NCBI GenBank assembly: GCA_035628915.1
Contig: DASPIW010000022.1
Coordinates: forward strand, 62,001-126,000
Length of the DNA: 64,000 nt
Direction: 5' to 3'
Source: JARBUG01 sp035628915
GTDB lineage: Bacteria; Bacillota; Sulfobacillia; Symbiobacteriales; Symbiobacteriaceae
Position numbers and translations under genes: made by a program. The notes under the pieces were generated by a model. It saw only the letters and a program-made list of their open reading frames with translations. It did no database searches and was not told the DNA's origin. This document shows positions 23,620 through 32,516 of the stretch, in pieces (positions within the stretch are counted from its first letter, which is position 1; each line of letters opens with the position of its first letter).

Positions 23620-24054
23620 ATGGCAAGGACCAACGTCCACAAGCGCATGCCTGGGCCTGAGCCTGCATTGAGCCAGCGGATTTCGATTTTCCCGAGCCGG
23701 AGCGACTTGGTGGCCCGGGTAGAGGCGGCTGCAGCCCGCACAACATCGGTAGGACTGGATCACTCCGTAACCGTAGGCGCACTGACCGTCTGCTCAAAGC
23801 GCCGCCTGGCCACGTGGCGGGGACGCCACCTGGCTTTGAGCCCGAGGGAACTGGATATTCTAGCACTCCTGGCGCGGCACCGGGGTGAGACCCTGTCGCG
23901 CAGCTTTCTGATTCGCCACCTCTGGTCCGAAGAGCAAGCCGGTGAGGTCCGGCTCATCGACCGGCACATCATGAAGCTGCGCAAGAAACTGGATGACCCT
24001 GCGATTGCGATTCAGACGGTGCGCGGCGTCGGGTACCGGCTGGTTTCCCCCTGA
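23620..24054 (+). CDS. OmpR/PhoB-type winged-helix DNA-binding protein lacking a receiver domain
   Basis: A 144-residue protein whose C-terminal half is a complete Trans_Reg_C winged helix: LALSPRELDILALLARHRGETLSRSFLIRHLW, then VRLIDRHIMKLRKKLDDPAIAIQTVRGVGYRLVSP. The N-terminal half has no phosphoacceptor Asp or other receiver features, and no transmembrane segment. It may be a constitutive or allosteric one-domain regulator. I prefer ATG 23620 to GTG 23608, with GGTGG upstream. It is followed after 194 bp by modABC and lies opposite the cytochrome gene; either could be its target. It is not ModE, which has a different HTH and MOP domain. Confidence 0.82.
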   Translation: MARTNVHKRMPGPEPALSQRISIFPSRSDLVARVEAAAARTTSVGLDHSVTVGALTVCSKRRLATWRGRHLALSPRELDILALLARHRGETLSRSFLIRHLWSEEQAGEVRLIDRHIMKLRKKLDDPAIAIQTVRGVGYRLVSP

Positions 24055-24248
24055 AAGGGGGTGAGGTCGCGTGTCGCTAAGCGGGCCCGCACTGATCTTG
24101 GCGGTACTGACCGGCGCAGCCCACTACGGGGCCGGCGCCGCTGCCTCCGGACGGGCTGTAGGAGCCAGAATCGGGCGTGAGTTCTTGACAAGTGTATGGT
24201 ATTCTTGCATGGAGATGACCTTCACCTCGCCACGGAAGGATGTCCACC

Positions 24249-25034
24249 ATGCGCTGGCTCACCACCGCGGTACTGACCGCGGCCCTGCTTGTGCTCACCG
24301 CCTGCTCCACTCCGCCTGCGGCAAATCATCAGGGATCGTCGAAAACCGAGCCGCTTACCGTCGCGGCGGCGTCCGACCTCCAGTTTGCCTTCACAGAGAT
24401 GGGAAAACGCTTCGAGGAGCAGACCGGCCAGAAAGTGACCTTTACGTTCGGTTCGACCGGCAACCTGGCCAAGCAGATTGAGAACGGGGCGCCGATCGAT
24501 CTCTTCGCTGCCGCCGACGTCTCCTTTGTAGATGATCTGCGGGAGAAAGGCATGGTCATCCCCGAAACGCAGCAGCTTTACGCTGTCGGTCGGGTTGTGA
24601 TCGCCGGCAGCAAGGCTGCCGGGGCGGACGTAAAGCGGCTTGAAGATCTGTTGGACCGGAAAATCAAGCGCGTGGCCATCGCCAACCCGGACCATGCTCC
24701 TTACGGCCTTGCCGCCAAGCAGGCGCTGATCAGCGCCGGCATCTGGGAACAGCTGCAGTCAAAGCTGGTCCTGGGCGAGAACATCCGGCAGACGCTGCAG
24801 TATATCCAGACCGGAAATGCCGAGGCTGGAATCATCGCACTCTCCATTGCAGGCGTGCCGGAAATCACCTACACCCTGATCGATGACAAGCTCCATGCCC
24901 CGTTGAATCAGGCGCTCGGCGTCGTTGCGCGCAGCCCGAGGGAAAAGGCTGCCCGGCAGTTTGCGGCGCTGGTCCTGAGCAAAGAAGGGCAGGCCATCAT
25001 GCAAAAATACGGCTTTCAGCTGCCGGGCCGGTGA
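24249..25034 (+). CDS. modA: Molybdate ABC transporter, substrate-binding lipoprotein
   Basis: A 261-residue binding protein with a lipoprotein signal (MRWLTTAVLTAALLVLTAC, lipobox LTAC). ModA motifs: LTVAAASDLQFAFTEMGKRFE, FTFGSTGNLAKQIENGAPIDLFAAAD, and IANPDHAPYGLAAKQAL. It binds molybdate (or tungstate) outside the membrane. ATG 24249 is chosen over ATG 24240, since GGAAGGA would touch the earlier start. A TTGACA at 24185-24190 could be a -35 box but no good -10 follows. Next in line are modB and modC. Confidence 0.93.
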   Translation: MRWLTTAVLTAALLVLTACSTPPAANHQGSSKTEPLTVAAASDLQFAFTEMGKRFEEQTGQKVTFTFGSTGNLAKQIENGAPIDLFAAADVSFVDDLREKGMVIPETQQLYAVGRVVIAGSKAAGADVKRLEDLLDRKIKRVAIANPDHAPYGLAAKQALISAGIWEQLQSKLVLGENIRQTLQYIQTGNAEAGIIALSIAGVPEITYTLIDDKLHAPLNQALGVVARSPREKAARQFAALVLSKEGQAIMQKYGFQLPGR

Positions 25035-25040
25035 GTTCGC

Positions 25041-25706
25041 ATGCAAGCCATGAACTGGTTCCCGGTCTACCTTTCGCTCAAGGTCGCCACCCTCGCCACC
25101 TTGGGCTCGCTCCTGCTCGGCGTCCCGCTGGCGCTCCTCCTGGCCCGGCGGCGCCTGCCGGGCCACGACCTGATCTCGGCCGTCACCACCCTGCCCATGG
25201 TCCTGCCGCCCACCGTGCTGGGGTACTACCTGCTGCTGCTCATCGGCCGGCAGAGCCCGCTGGGCCGGTTGCTGGAAAGCTGGGGCATCACCCTGGTCTT
25301 CACCTGGCAGGCGGCGGCGCTGGCTGCCATGGTGGTCGCCATTCCGCTGATCATCCGGTCGGTTCAGGCAGCGTTCGAAGCCGTCGATCCGACGCTGGAG
25401 GCCGCCGCCCGCACCCTGGGGCGGTCGGAGCTTTCCATTTTCATCACCGTAACCATCCCCCTGGCCTGGCGCGGCATCCTTGCAGGAACCGTGCTGGCCT
25501 TTACACGCGCGATGGGCGAGTTCGGGGCCACGCTCATGGTGGCCGGGAACATCCCCGGCCGGACGCAGACCCTGTCGGTAGCCATCTACGATGCCGTTCA
25601 GGCGGGCAACACCTCCCTGGCCAACGCCCTGGTCGTACTGATCAGCGTAATTAGTGTCGGCGTGCTGCTGATACTGACCCGCGTGGCCGGCGGAAGGAGG
25701 TGGTAG
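25041..25706 (+). CDS. modB: Molybdate ABC transporter permease
   Basis: A 221-residue permease with five to six hydrophobic segments. PTVLGYYLLLLIG and the EAA-type loop EAAARTLGRSELSIFITVTIPLAWRGILAG are characteristic of ModB/CysTW permeases, and FTRAMGEFGATLMVAGNIPGRTQT is a typical ModB C-terminal segment. It pairs with the ModC ATPase whose start lies two bases after its stop. Confidence 0.94.
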   Translation: MQAMNWFPVYLSLKVATLATLGSLLLGVPLALLLARRRLPGHDLISAVTTLPMVLPPTVLGYYLLLLIGRQSPLGRLLESWGITLVFTWQAAALAAMVVAIPLIIRSVQAAFEAVDPTLEAAARTLGRSELSIFITVTIPLAWRGILAGTVLAFTRAMGEFGATLMVAGNIPGRTQTLSVAIYDAVQAGNTSLANALVVLISVISVGVLLILTRVAGGRRW

Positions 25707-25708
25707 GC

Positions 25709-26815
25709 ATGCTAGTCTGCCAGATTGAAAAGCGGCTGGGGAGTTTCCACCTCAGCATCGACCTGCGGGTCGGCGACCATGTGACCGCCCTCTTCGGCCC
25801 GTCGGGCTCGGGCAAGAGCCTGACCCTCCAGGCCATCGCCGGACTGATGACCCCAGATTCCGGAGAGATTCAGGTGGGCGGTCAGACGGTGTATGACTCC
25901 AGCCGGGGCATCAACCTGCCGCCACAGCAGCGGCGCACCGGTTATGTATTTCAGAACTACGCACTCTTTCCGCACCTGACCGTGGCGGAGAACATCGGCT
26001 ACGGGCTGCACCGACTGGCCCGGGCCGAACGCGAGCAGCGGGTGGCGGCAGCCATCGCTTCGGTCCGGCTGAAGGGGCTGGAGCGGCGCCGCCCGGCCCA
26101 GCTGTCGGGCGGTCAGCAGCAGCGTGTCGCACTGGCCAGGGCGCTGGTCACCCGGCCTGCCGTCCTCTTGCTGGACGAACCCTTTGCCGCCCTGGACCAG
26201 TCGATTCGCCTCGAACTGCACGGTCAGCTGCTGGATTTGCTGCAGGAACTGGCCGTGCCGACCCTCCTCGTCACGCACCAACTTGAAGAGGCCTACGCCC
26301 TGAGCCGGACCATCGCCGTATATGAAGCGGGGCGCATCCATCAAATCGGCACGCGAGAAGCGGTCTACGGGCAGCCGCAGGCCCGGAATGTCGCGGCCCA
26401 GGTGGGGTTCCGCAATGAGCTTGCGGGCATCGTCACTGCCGTGTCAGCCGGGCAAACCGTCATTGACGGGCAGGGCTTTCCGATACTGGGGCCGGAGACG
26501 CCGTTTCAGCAAGGCCAACGGGTCGTGTGCACAATTCGGCCGGAGCATGTCATGCTGGTCCGCAAAGAGGCCCCTGGTCGGGAGCGGGGGGAGACAGTCA
26601 TTCCCGGGCGGATCCTCCATGAGCTTGTCTATGGCGGGGACGTGATGCTCCACTTCCGCCCGGATGCTGCCGGGGAGGGCGAGTCGGGCGCCGACCTGCA
26701 GATCAGCCTCCCCACTTACGTGTACGACCGCATGGGCCTCGCCGCCGAAAAGCGCTGGGAGGTTGCGCTCCGTCCGGAGTATATCCGGGTCTTCGCTGCT
26801 TCGGAGCAACGGTAG
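25709..26815 (+). CDS. modC: Molybdate ABC transporter ATPase
   Basis: A 368-residue ATPase. Walker A GPSGSGKS, signature LSGGQQQRVALARAL, Walker B LLLDEPFAALD, and switch His in LVTHQLEEA. The C-terminal 120 residues form a TOBE-like regulatory part (ILGPETPFQQGQRVVCTIRPEHVML). ATG 25709 lies eight bases after AAGGAGG; a GTG three codons upstream falls inside that ribosome binding site. It energises molybdate uptake with ModAB. The next gene encodes a regulator with a molybdate-type binding domain. Confidence 0.93.
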   Translation: MLVCQIEKRLGSFHLSIDLRVGDHVTALFGPSGSGKSLTLQAIAGLMTPDSGEIQVGGQTVYDSSRGINLPPQQRRTGYVFQNYALFPHLTVAENIGYGLHRLARAEREQRVAAAIASVRLKGLERRRPAQLSGGQQQRVALARALVTRPAVLLLDEPFAALDQSIRLELHGQLLDLLQELAVPTLLVTHQLEEAYALSRTIAVYEAGRIHQIGTREAVYGQPQARNVAAQVGFRNELAGIVTAVSAGQTVIDGQGFPILGPETPFQQGQRVVCTIRPEHVMLVRKEAPGRERGETVIPGRILHELVYGGDVMLHFRPDAAGEGESGADLQISLPTYVYDRMGLAAEKRWEVALRPEYIRVFAASEQR

Positions 26816-26836
26816 GCAGATGAGAGGAGGCCTGCG

Positions 26837-27973
26837 ATGACCAGGGAAGTGACCCTGCAGAACAACCTGCGGCGGACCCGGACCCGGTTGGGTCTCAGCC
26901 AGCAGGACCTCGCCGGGCGAGCCGGTGTGACCCGCCAGACGATCAGCGGTGTTGAGGGCGGGCTGTATGCGCCGTCGGCTACCGTGGCCCTCCGGCTGGC
27001 CAAGGCGCTGGGCTGCCGCGTGGAAGACCTGTTCTGGCTCGAAGAGGCGTTGCCGGAGATTGAGGCGGTGCCCGCGGCCGGCCTGCCGGCGGGCACCGGG
27101 CTGCGCGTGGCGCTTGCGCGCGTGTGCGGCCGGTGGGTTGCTCACTCCCTCATGGGCGATGACGGCTTTCGTACCGAACTGATTCCCACCGACGGCGAAG
27201 CCGCCTGGGACGGCCAGACCGCGACCCTGCGGGTCCACACCCTGGACGATCCGGAAAACCTCTACCATTCCGTCATGCTCGCCGGCTGCACGCCCGCCCT
27301 TTCCCTATGGGCCAGGGCCGCCGAGCGCTGGAACCCCGGCCTGCGGGTTCTGTGGACTTTCGCTAACAGCATGGACGCCTTGCACCGGCTGGCCAGAGGC
27401 GACGTACACGCTGCCGGTGTTCACTTATACGACCCGGAAAGCGGCGCGTTCAATGTGCCGTTCGTGCAGGCGGTGCTGCCGAACCGGTCGGTGGTGCTGG
27501 TCAACCTGGGCGTCTGGGAAGAGGGTATTGTGGTACAGCCCGGCAATCCGAAACGCCTGGCCGGCGCGGCCGACCTGGCTCAGCCCGGCTTGACCATCGT
27601 CAACCGGGAGCCGGGCGCCGGCTCGCGCCAGCTCCTCGAGCGGATGCTGTGCGAGGAAGGCATACCGTTTGCCTCGGTACAGGGTTTTGACAGCGAGGTC
27701 CGCGGGCACATTGAGGTAGCCCGTGCGGTGGCCGAAGGGCGGGCCGATGCGGGAATCAGTGCGGCCGCGGTGGCCGCTTCCTTCGGACTGGGCTTCGTAC
27801 CCTTGCACCGGGCGCGGTACGATATCGCCATACCCGGGGACTATATGGCGGAGGCGCCCGTTCAGCAGCTGGTCAGCACCCTCGGGCACCGGCGGGTGCG
27901 GGAGCAGCTGCAGATGCTGGGCGGGTACGACACCAGTCAGACCGGCGATATCGTGGCCGTTGTGGGAGAGTAG
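26837..27973 (+). CDS. One-component regulator: Xre-type HTH fused to a periplasmic-binding-protein-like domain
   Basis: A 378-residue protein. Residues 5-65 form an HTH_3 domain (LRRTRTRLGLSQQDLAGRAGVTRQTISGVEGG). Residues from about 145 form a PBP_like domain as in substrate-binding proteins of molybdate/tungstate type (MLAGCTPALSLWA, FANSMDALHRLARGDVHAAGVHL, IVNREPGAGSRQLLERML, GRADAGISAAAVAASFGLGFVPL). It should sense molybdate, tungstate or a cofactor form in the cytoplasm and control modABC, with which it is co-directional (21-bp gap, AGAGGAGG). It replaces ModE here. Terminated by the strong hairpin that follows. Confidence 0.88.
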   Translation: MTREVTLQNNLRRTRTRLGLSQQDLAGRAGVTRQTISGVEGGLYAPSATVALRLAKALGCRVEDLFWLEEALPEIEAVPAAGLPAGTGLRVALARVCGRWVAHSLMGDDGFRTELIPTDGEAAWDGQTATLRVHTLDDPENLYHSVMLAGCTPALSLWARAAERWNPGLRVLWTFANSMDALHRLARGDVHAAGVHLYDPESGAFNVPFVQAVLPNRSVVLVNLGVWEEGIVVQPGNPKRLAGAADLAQPGLTIVNREPGAGSRQLLERMLCEEGIPFASVQGFDSEVRGHIEVARAVAEGRADAGISAAAVAASFGLGFVPLHRARYDIAIPGDYMAEAPVQQLVSTLGHRRVREQLQMLGGYDTSQTGDIVAVVGE

Positions 27974-27974
27974 C

Positions 27975-28019
27975 AAAAAAAGCGATGGGCAGCCGGGGTT
28001 GGCGGCCCATCGCTTTTTT
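27975..28019. terminator. Bidirectional terminator between modABC-regulator and sugar-acid operons
   Basis: GCGATGGGC (27982-27990) pairs with GCCCATCGC (28005-28013), flanked by seven A on one side and six T on the other. It serves both convergent operons. Confidence 0.92.
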
Positions 28020-28022
28020 GAT

Positions 28023-28649
28023 TCACGCTTGTGCCGTCCCGACGAGTTCCCTGAGCCTGGCGGCCCGTGCCGTAATCTCCGCCTGGGTTCCGCTGGTGAG
28101 CGAGCCGCCCAGGCCCAGGGCCACGGCGCCCGCTTCGAGCCACGCCCGGGCGTTCGCCTCGCTGACGCCGCCCGTGGGAATGAGGGGCGCCTGGGGCAGC
28201 GCCGCCCGCAAGGCCTTGAAATACCCCGGACCCAGCGTATCCGCCGGGAAGACTTTCACCAGGTCGGCGCCCCATGACAGAGCGGTCGTCACTTCCGTCG
28301 GCGTGTAGGCGCCGGCGATGGCAGGCACGCCATAGCGGTGACAGCACTCGATCACCTCGTGCGACAACATCGGTGAAACGACGAACTGCGCGCCCTCCAA
28401 AATGGCGAGGCGGGCCGTTTCGGCGTCCAGGACCGTACCAACGCCGATGACCCGGTCGGGCTCCGCTTCCCGAGCCAGGCTCCGGATGCACTCCAGCGCC
28501 CCTGGCACGGTCATGGTGATTTCCAGAATCCCAATGCCGCCGGCTGCGAGGGCCTCGGCCGTCTGCCGGGCCTGCTCGGTCGACGCCGCCCGGATGACGG
28601 CCACCAGCCGGTCCCGGGTGATGCGCTCCAATACTTGCCACCGATACAT
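28023..28649 (-). CDS. KDPG/KHG aldolase
   Basis: A 208-residue class I aldolase. Schiff-base Lys132 is in VKVFPAD and catalytic Glu43 in ILEITMTVPGALE; IGVGTVLD, FVVSP, AYTPTE and IPTGGVSEAN complete the family pattern. It cleaves 2-dehydro-3-deoxy-6-phosphogluconate (or -phosphogalactonate) to pyruvate and glyceraldehyde-3-phosphate, or 4-hydroxy-2-oxoglutarate to pyruvate and glyoxylate. ATG 28649 follows GGAGGAGG. Last gene of the nine-gene operon with a sugar ABC transporter, FGGY kinase, FAD oxidoreductase and lactonase-like hydrolase, so it is probably the final step of an oxidative sugar pathway. Confidence 0.93.
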   Translation of the reverse strand: MYRWQVLERITRDRLVAVIRAASTEQARQTAEALAAGGIGILEITMTVPGALECIRSLAREAEPDRVIGVGTVLDAETARLAILEGAQFVVSPMLSHEVIECCHRYGVPAIAGAYTPTEVTTALSWGADLVKVFPADTLGPGYFKALRAALPQAPLIPTGGVSEANARAWLEAGAVALGLGGSLTSGTQAEITARAARLRELVGTAQA

Positions 28650-28666
28650 CGGCCGCACCTCCTCCG

Positions 28667-29602
28667 CTATACTGCCCGGCGCGACAGGGCCCGGGCCGGA
28701 TTTTGCACGAGGATCTCCTGCACCACCGCAGCTCCGTCCAGCCCTGCGGCGTCCAGGGCGGCTCGCAGCCGGGCGGCATACGTGGTGGTCAAGTAGATCA
28801 GGCCGGGGCCGCCCCCCCACCCGGCAAAGAGGCTCCGCCGGGCGAAGTCGCCGCCGACCAGCACACGGCTGTGCAGGCCGGCGCACGCGAGCCTGGTGAT
28901 CAGGCGGATAGAACGTTCTTCGGTGTTGTATTTCACCTTCGGGATCTGATCGTAGCTCAGATACGCACCGCGCCGGGCCAGGTCCAGGTGGACCGCCGGG
29001 TCGGCGTTGCGGTCCATGTGACAAATAATCAGCCGGTCTGCCTCCACACCTTCCTCCGCCAGTATCTCCACCTGGGCCACGGCCATGGTACCCGCCTCAG
29101 TGTGGGAGATCAGCGGCACGCCCGTCTGCCGGTGGGCCCGGGCCGCCGCCCTTAGCACCTTCTCCTCGGCCGGATCGATCTGGTCCAGGCTGGTGGCGAA
29201 CTTGATCACGCCCGCCTTCATGCTGGTGCCTGCAATACCGTTCGTCACCTCGGTGACCATCCAGGCGGCGATCTCAGCGATTGTCCGCCCTTCGACGAAC
29301 GGGCGGCAATAAATGGCCTTGTTGTAGCCGCTCGCTGCGATGATGTGCACGCAGGACCGCCGGGAAAGCTCCCGCAGGGCCGCCGCATCACGCCCGTAAT
29401 CCGGCGTGGTCATTTCGACGATGGCGCCGCCGCCGGCCTGCCGGAAGGCCTCCAGGTCAGGGAGAATGCGGGCCGGCTCGTTAAGCAGCAGGTCTTCCTC
29501 TCGTGCGGCAATCTCCGCAGTGGCATGCGCTACCAGATGCTCGTGGCTGTGGGTAACGCCCAGGTCCGCCGGCCGGACCGGCCCCAGCACCGTTTCGATC
29601 AC
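28667..29602 (-). CDS. Phosphotriesterase-family hydrolase (probable sugar lactonase)
   Basis: A 311-residue TIM-barrel metal hydrolase of the PTE family. All binuclear-metal ligands are present: His20 and His22 (HSHEHL), carboxylated Lys134 (GVIKFAT), His167 (ISHTEAG), His195 (ICHMDRN) and Asp252 (VGGDFA). Natural members hydrolyse lactones, including furanose and phospho-lactones; true phosphotriesterase activity is rare. GTG start two bases after the stop of the FAD oxidoreductase gene. In this operon it would open the sugar lactone made by that oxidoreductase (inference). Confidence 0.87.
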   Translation of the reverse strand: MIETVLGPVRPADLGVTHSHEHLVAHATAEIAAREEDLLLNEPARILPDLEAFRQAGGGAIVEMTTPDYGRDAAALRELSRRSCVHIIAASGYNKAIYCRPFVEGRTIAEIAAWMVTEVTNGIAGTSMKAGVIKFATSLDQIDPAEEKVLRAAARAHRQTGVPLISHTEAGTMAVAQVEILAEEGVEADRLIICHMDRNADPAVHLDLARRGAYLSYDQIPKVKYNTEERSIRLITRLACAGLHSRVLVGGDFARRSLFAGWGGGPGLIYLTTTYAARLRAALDAAGLDGAAVVQEILVQNPARALSRRAV

Positions 29603-29603
29603 G

Positions 29604-30911
29604 TCAGGCGCCCCCTTCCAGCACGGCGCCCAGCTTCACCAGGTGCTGCCGGAGCACCCCGGTGTCCACGTGCCGGGGCGCCGTCCCGGTGCGGGCCGCC
29701 AGCGCCGCAGCGGCGCCGGCGGCCTGACCCATCGCCATACACTGGGCGATGCTGCGGACCGACGCGTGCGCCGCGTGCGTCGCCGACAGGCAGCGCCCGG
29801 CGACGAGCAGACCGTCGACCAGCCGGGGCACCAGGCAGCGGTAAGGAATGTCGTAGGTGCCGCCGTCCGGCACATACTCCCAGTGGGTACCGGCACCCGC
29901 ATGGTGGTCCTCGATGGGCGCCCCGCACTGGGCAACGGCATCCGGGAACCGGCGGGCGTCGAGCACGTCTTCCCGGGTCAGCCGGTATTCGCCGTAAATG
30001 CGCCGGGTCTCCCGGACCCCAATCTGGGTGCTGAATGTGGCCAGTTGGCTCCGCTCATACCCGGGCACGCACTCCCGCAGGAAGCGGGCGTACTCCAGGG
30101 CCTGGCGGCGCCCTTCCACTTCGGCCTGCGAGAGGGCCAGGGGGTCGGTCGGATCCGGTACGCTGATGCGCACCATATTGGTCGCCATGAAGCCCGGAAT
30201 GGTCGTAATGTGCACGCTGCCATCCTCGCGGGGCAGCCGGTACTTTCCGCTCTGGTTGGCCGCCTTCATGCGGTCCCAAAGCTCCTGCTTGTTCACGGCT
30301 TTGGCCCGCTCGACATCGACGTTGCACAGGCGGAAAGTCGTTGTGAGCGACTGGACCTGCTCATCCCGGCCAATGGGCTCAAAGGGCGCCCCGGCCTTCG
30401 CCGCCGCATCGGCATCGCCGGAGGCGTCGACCATCACTTTCGCCCGGATGGCAAAGATGCCGGCCTTGTTGCCCAGTATGGCGCCGCACACGGCCCCGTC
30501 TTCCCGGAGGACATCCAGGCAGATGGTGTGCAGCAGGAGCTGCACGCCGGCCTCGGTCACAAGCTCTTCCCAGATGACCTTGAGCAGTTCCGGGTCGTAC
30601 GTCACGCCGGTACCGGCGCCGTAGGTATTGGGGCGGAGCATCGCGGCACCCTCCGCCGTAAGGCGGTCAACCACTTCGTCCGGAATGCCCCCGACGACCT
30701 TGCGGCTCTTGTCTCCCGGCGTGTAGAAGCCGTAGAACGTGTCCAGCACCATCGCACCCGTGCCGCCCAGAAAGCCGTACCGCTCGATCAGTGCCACGCG
30801 GGCGCCCTGCCGGGCCGCTGCGATGGCGGCCGTGGCGCCGGCGGACCCGCCGCCCACCACCAGGACATCCACCTCGGGCAGTTGGGTGCAGTTTGTCATA
30901 TACGTATACAT
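29604..30911 (-). CDS. FAD-dependent oxidoreductase (FAD_oxidored family)
   Basis: A 435-residue flavoprotein. The dinucleotide-binding motif VDVLVVGGGSAGATAAIAAARQGARVALIER is at residues 14-44 in GxGxxG form; VMVDASGDADAAAKAG is in the middle; a C-terminal FAD motif is LVDGLLVAGRCLSATH. The family (PF12831) is common in carbohydrate catabolic operons, where it oxidises sugars or sugar acids, but substrates are poorly known. No signal peptide or Fe-S cysteines. ATG 30911 has a weak AGGT site and lies in TATACGTATA, which resembles the operators at the head of the operon. Followed by a putative lactonase. Confidence 0.85.
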   Translation of the reverse strand: MYTYMTNCTQLPEVDVLVVGGGSAGATAAIAAARQGARVALIERYGFLGGTGAMVLDTFYGFYTPGDKSRKVVGGIPDEVVDRLTAEGAAMLRPNTYGAGTGVTYDPELLKVIWEELVTEAGVQLLLHTICLDVLREDGAVCGAILGNKAGIFAIRAKVMVDASGDADAAAKAGAPFEPIGRDEQVQSLTTTFRLCNVDVERAKAVNKQELWDRMKAANQSGKYRLPREDGSVHITTIPGFMATNMVRISVPDPTDPLALSQAEVEGRRQALEYARFLRECVPGYERSQLATFSTQIGVRETRRIYGEYRLTREDVLDARRFPDAVAQCGAPIEDHHAGAGTHWEYVPDGGTYDIPYRCLVPRLVDGLLVAGRCLSATHAAHASVRSIAQCMAMGQAAGAAAALAARTGTAPRHVDTGVLRQHLVKLGAVLEGGA

Positions 30912-30960
30912 AAGTGCGTATCTACCTCAATTTCTCGTCGCTGCTGTGCGAAACGCCCGC

Positions 30961-32496
30961 TCACTCGGTGCCAGCCGGGAAGAGCCGCTGGCGCAGGCTC
31001 CACATCTCCGCCGTCGCTTCCCGCAGGCCCACGAACAGGGGCAGGATTTCGGCGTAGCGGTCCGTGCGTGCCGGGTCGGGAGCGTAAGAGCGCTCCAGCC
31101 GGACGGCTTGCGTAATGGCCTCGCCCAAAGAACCGTACACGCCCGCCCCAACGCCGGCCACAAGCGCCACGCCCAGGGCCGCCGTCTCCTCACCGGCCGG
31201 CACGTGGACCGGGGCGCCCACGGCGTCGGCGACAATCTGGCACAGGACGCCGCTCCGGGCGGCGCCGCCCGAGAGGCGGAGTTCGCCCACGGGCACGCCG
31301 GCCGCGCTATAGCAGTCCTTAATCGAAAGGGCGATGCCCTCATATACGGCCCGGGCCAATTCGGGCCGCCGGCTCGCCGTGGAGAGCCCGAAGAACTGGC
31401 CCCGGGCGCCCAGGTGGTAGAACGGAGCGACCACGCCGGCGCCGCTGACGTAGGGGTGATAGATCACGCCCCCGGCCCCGGGCGCCACGCCGCCGACTTC
31501 GCTGTCGATCAGGCGGTACACGCTGCCGCCCCCGGCTGCATGTTCAGCCGCGTAAAGCGTATCGACTAGCCACTTGATGTTGACCGCGCCGCCCCCGGTG
31601 TTCGGCAGCATGCGCAGCCAGCGGTCGCAGACGGTGGGCAGCAGAAAGCCGATGCCGTGTGGGGCAAGTTGGGGCGCATCCAGCACGATGTTGTTCAGCA
31701 GGCTCGTCCCGATGATCGAGACCGCCTGCCCGGGGGCGATGACACCCGCACCGACGGTCGCGGCGTTGGCATCGCCAAGGCCGGCCACGACCGGCGTGCC
31801 GGCGGCCAGGCCCAGGTCAGCGGCGGTTTCCGTGGTCAGCCAGCCCACCACATCGCCCGGGCGGCGGACCGCCGGGAAGAGGCGGCTCCAGGCGGCCACC
31901 CCGCAGAGCTCCTGCACGGCGCCGGAGTGGGTGCGGGCCCGCACGTCGCCGGGCATCCACCCGGCGTCGGATTCGTCGGTCCCGACTTCGCCCGTCAGCC
32001 GGTACACGAAGTAGTCCTTGGTGGTCATGAGCCACCGGGCACGCGCCAGGGCGTCCGGCTCGTGGCGCTGCATCCAGGCCAGCAGTGGAAGGGTCAGTCC
32101 GGCCAAGAACGCCTGGCCGCTGATCTCGAACAGCTCCGGCGCCAGGCCCTGCGCTTCCCAGCCGGCGAGAATGCTCGCAGCACGGCTGTCGTCCCAGAGG
32201 ATGTTCGGGCGCACTGGGCGCCCTGCTCCGTCCAACAGCACGAGGCCGGACATGTGGGCAGTCACCCCGATGGCCGTCACCTGGTCCGGACGTGCGCCGG
32301 CGCTGATCATTACCTGCCGTACCAGAGTGCCGACCTGCGCCCATGCCTGCTCGGGATCCTCCTCATGCCAGCCGGGGCGCGGCCATGCGCCCGGTGATGC
32401 AGCCGAAGCGACAGCCAGGGGCACGCCGCGGCGGTCAAACAGCACGGCCTTGGTCATCGTCGTGCCTTTGTCAATGCCCAGCAGAAGGGTTTCCAT
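30961..32496 (-). CDS. FGGY-family carbohydrate kinase
   Basis: A 511-residue sugar kinase of the ASKHA fold. The N-terminal GIDKGTTMTKAVLFDRRG carries the first phosphate loop; ILWDDSRAASI and MTTKDYFVYRLTGEVGTDESDAG are xylulokinase/gluconokinase-type sites; VVAGLGDANAATVGAGV is the second phosphate loop; LRLSGGAARSGVLCQIVADAVG is the ATP-binding end. It phosphorylates a keto-sugar or sugar acid. Its place between a GntR regulator and oxidative enzymes ending in KDPG aldolase suggests phosphorylation of a gluconate-like or 2-keto-3-deoxy acid. Sequence alone cannot separate gluconokinase from xylulokinase. Confidence 0.88.
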   Translation of the reverse strand: METLLLGIDKGTTMTKAVLFDRRGVPLAVASAASPGAWPRPGWHEEDPEQAWAQVGTLVRQVMISAGARPDQVTAIGVTAHMSGLVLLDGAGRPVRPNILWDDSRAASILAGWEAQGLAPELFEISGQAFLAGLTLPLLAWMQRHEPDALARARWLMTTKDYFVYRLTGEVGTDESDAGWMPGDVRARTHSGAVQELCGVAAWSRLFPAVRRPGDVVGWLTTETAADLGLAAGTPVVAGLGDANAATVGAGVIAPGQAVSIIGTSLLNNIVLDAPQLAPHGIGFLLPTVCDRWLRMLPNTGGGAVNIKWLVDTLYAAEHAAGGGSVYRLIDSEVGGVAPGAGGVIYHPYVSGAGVVAPFYHLGARGQFFGLSTASRRPELARAVYEGIALSIKDCYSAAGVPVGELRLSGGAARSGVLCQIVADAVGAPVHVPAGEETAALGVALVAGVGAGVYGSLGEAITQAVRLERSYAPDPARTDRYAEILPLFVGLREATAEMWSLRQRLFPAGTE

Positions 32497-32516
32497 AGGA
32501 CTTCCAGCTCCTTGCT

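Noticed and set aside
24071..24481. 136-codon ORF overlapping modA
   Set aside because: It overlaps the modA signal peptide and mature region in another frame and has no ribosome binding site or family match.
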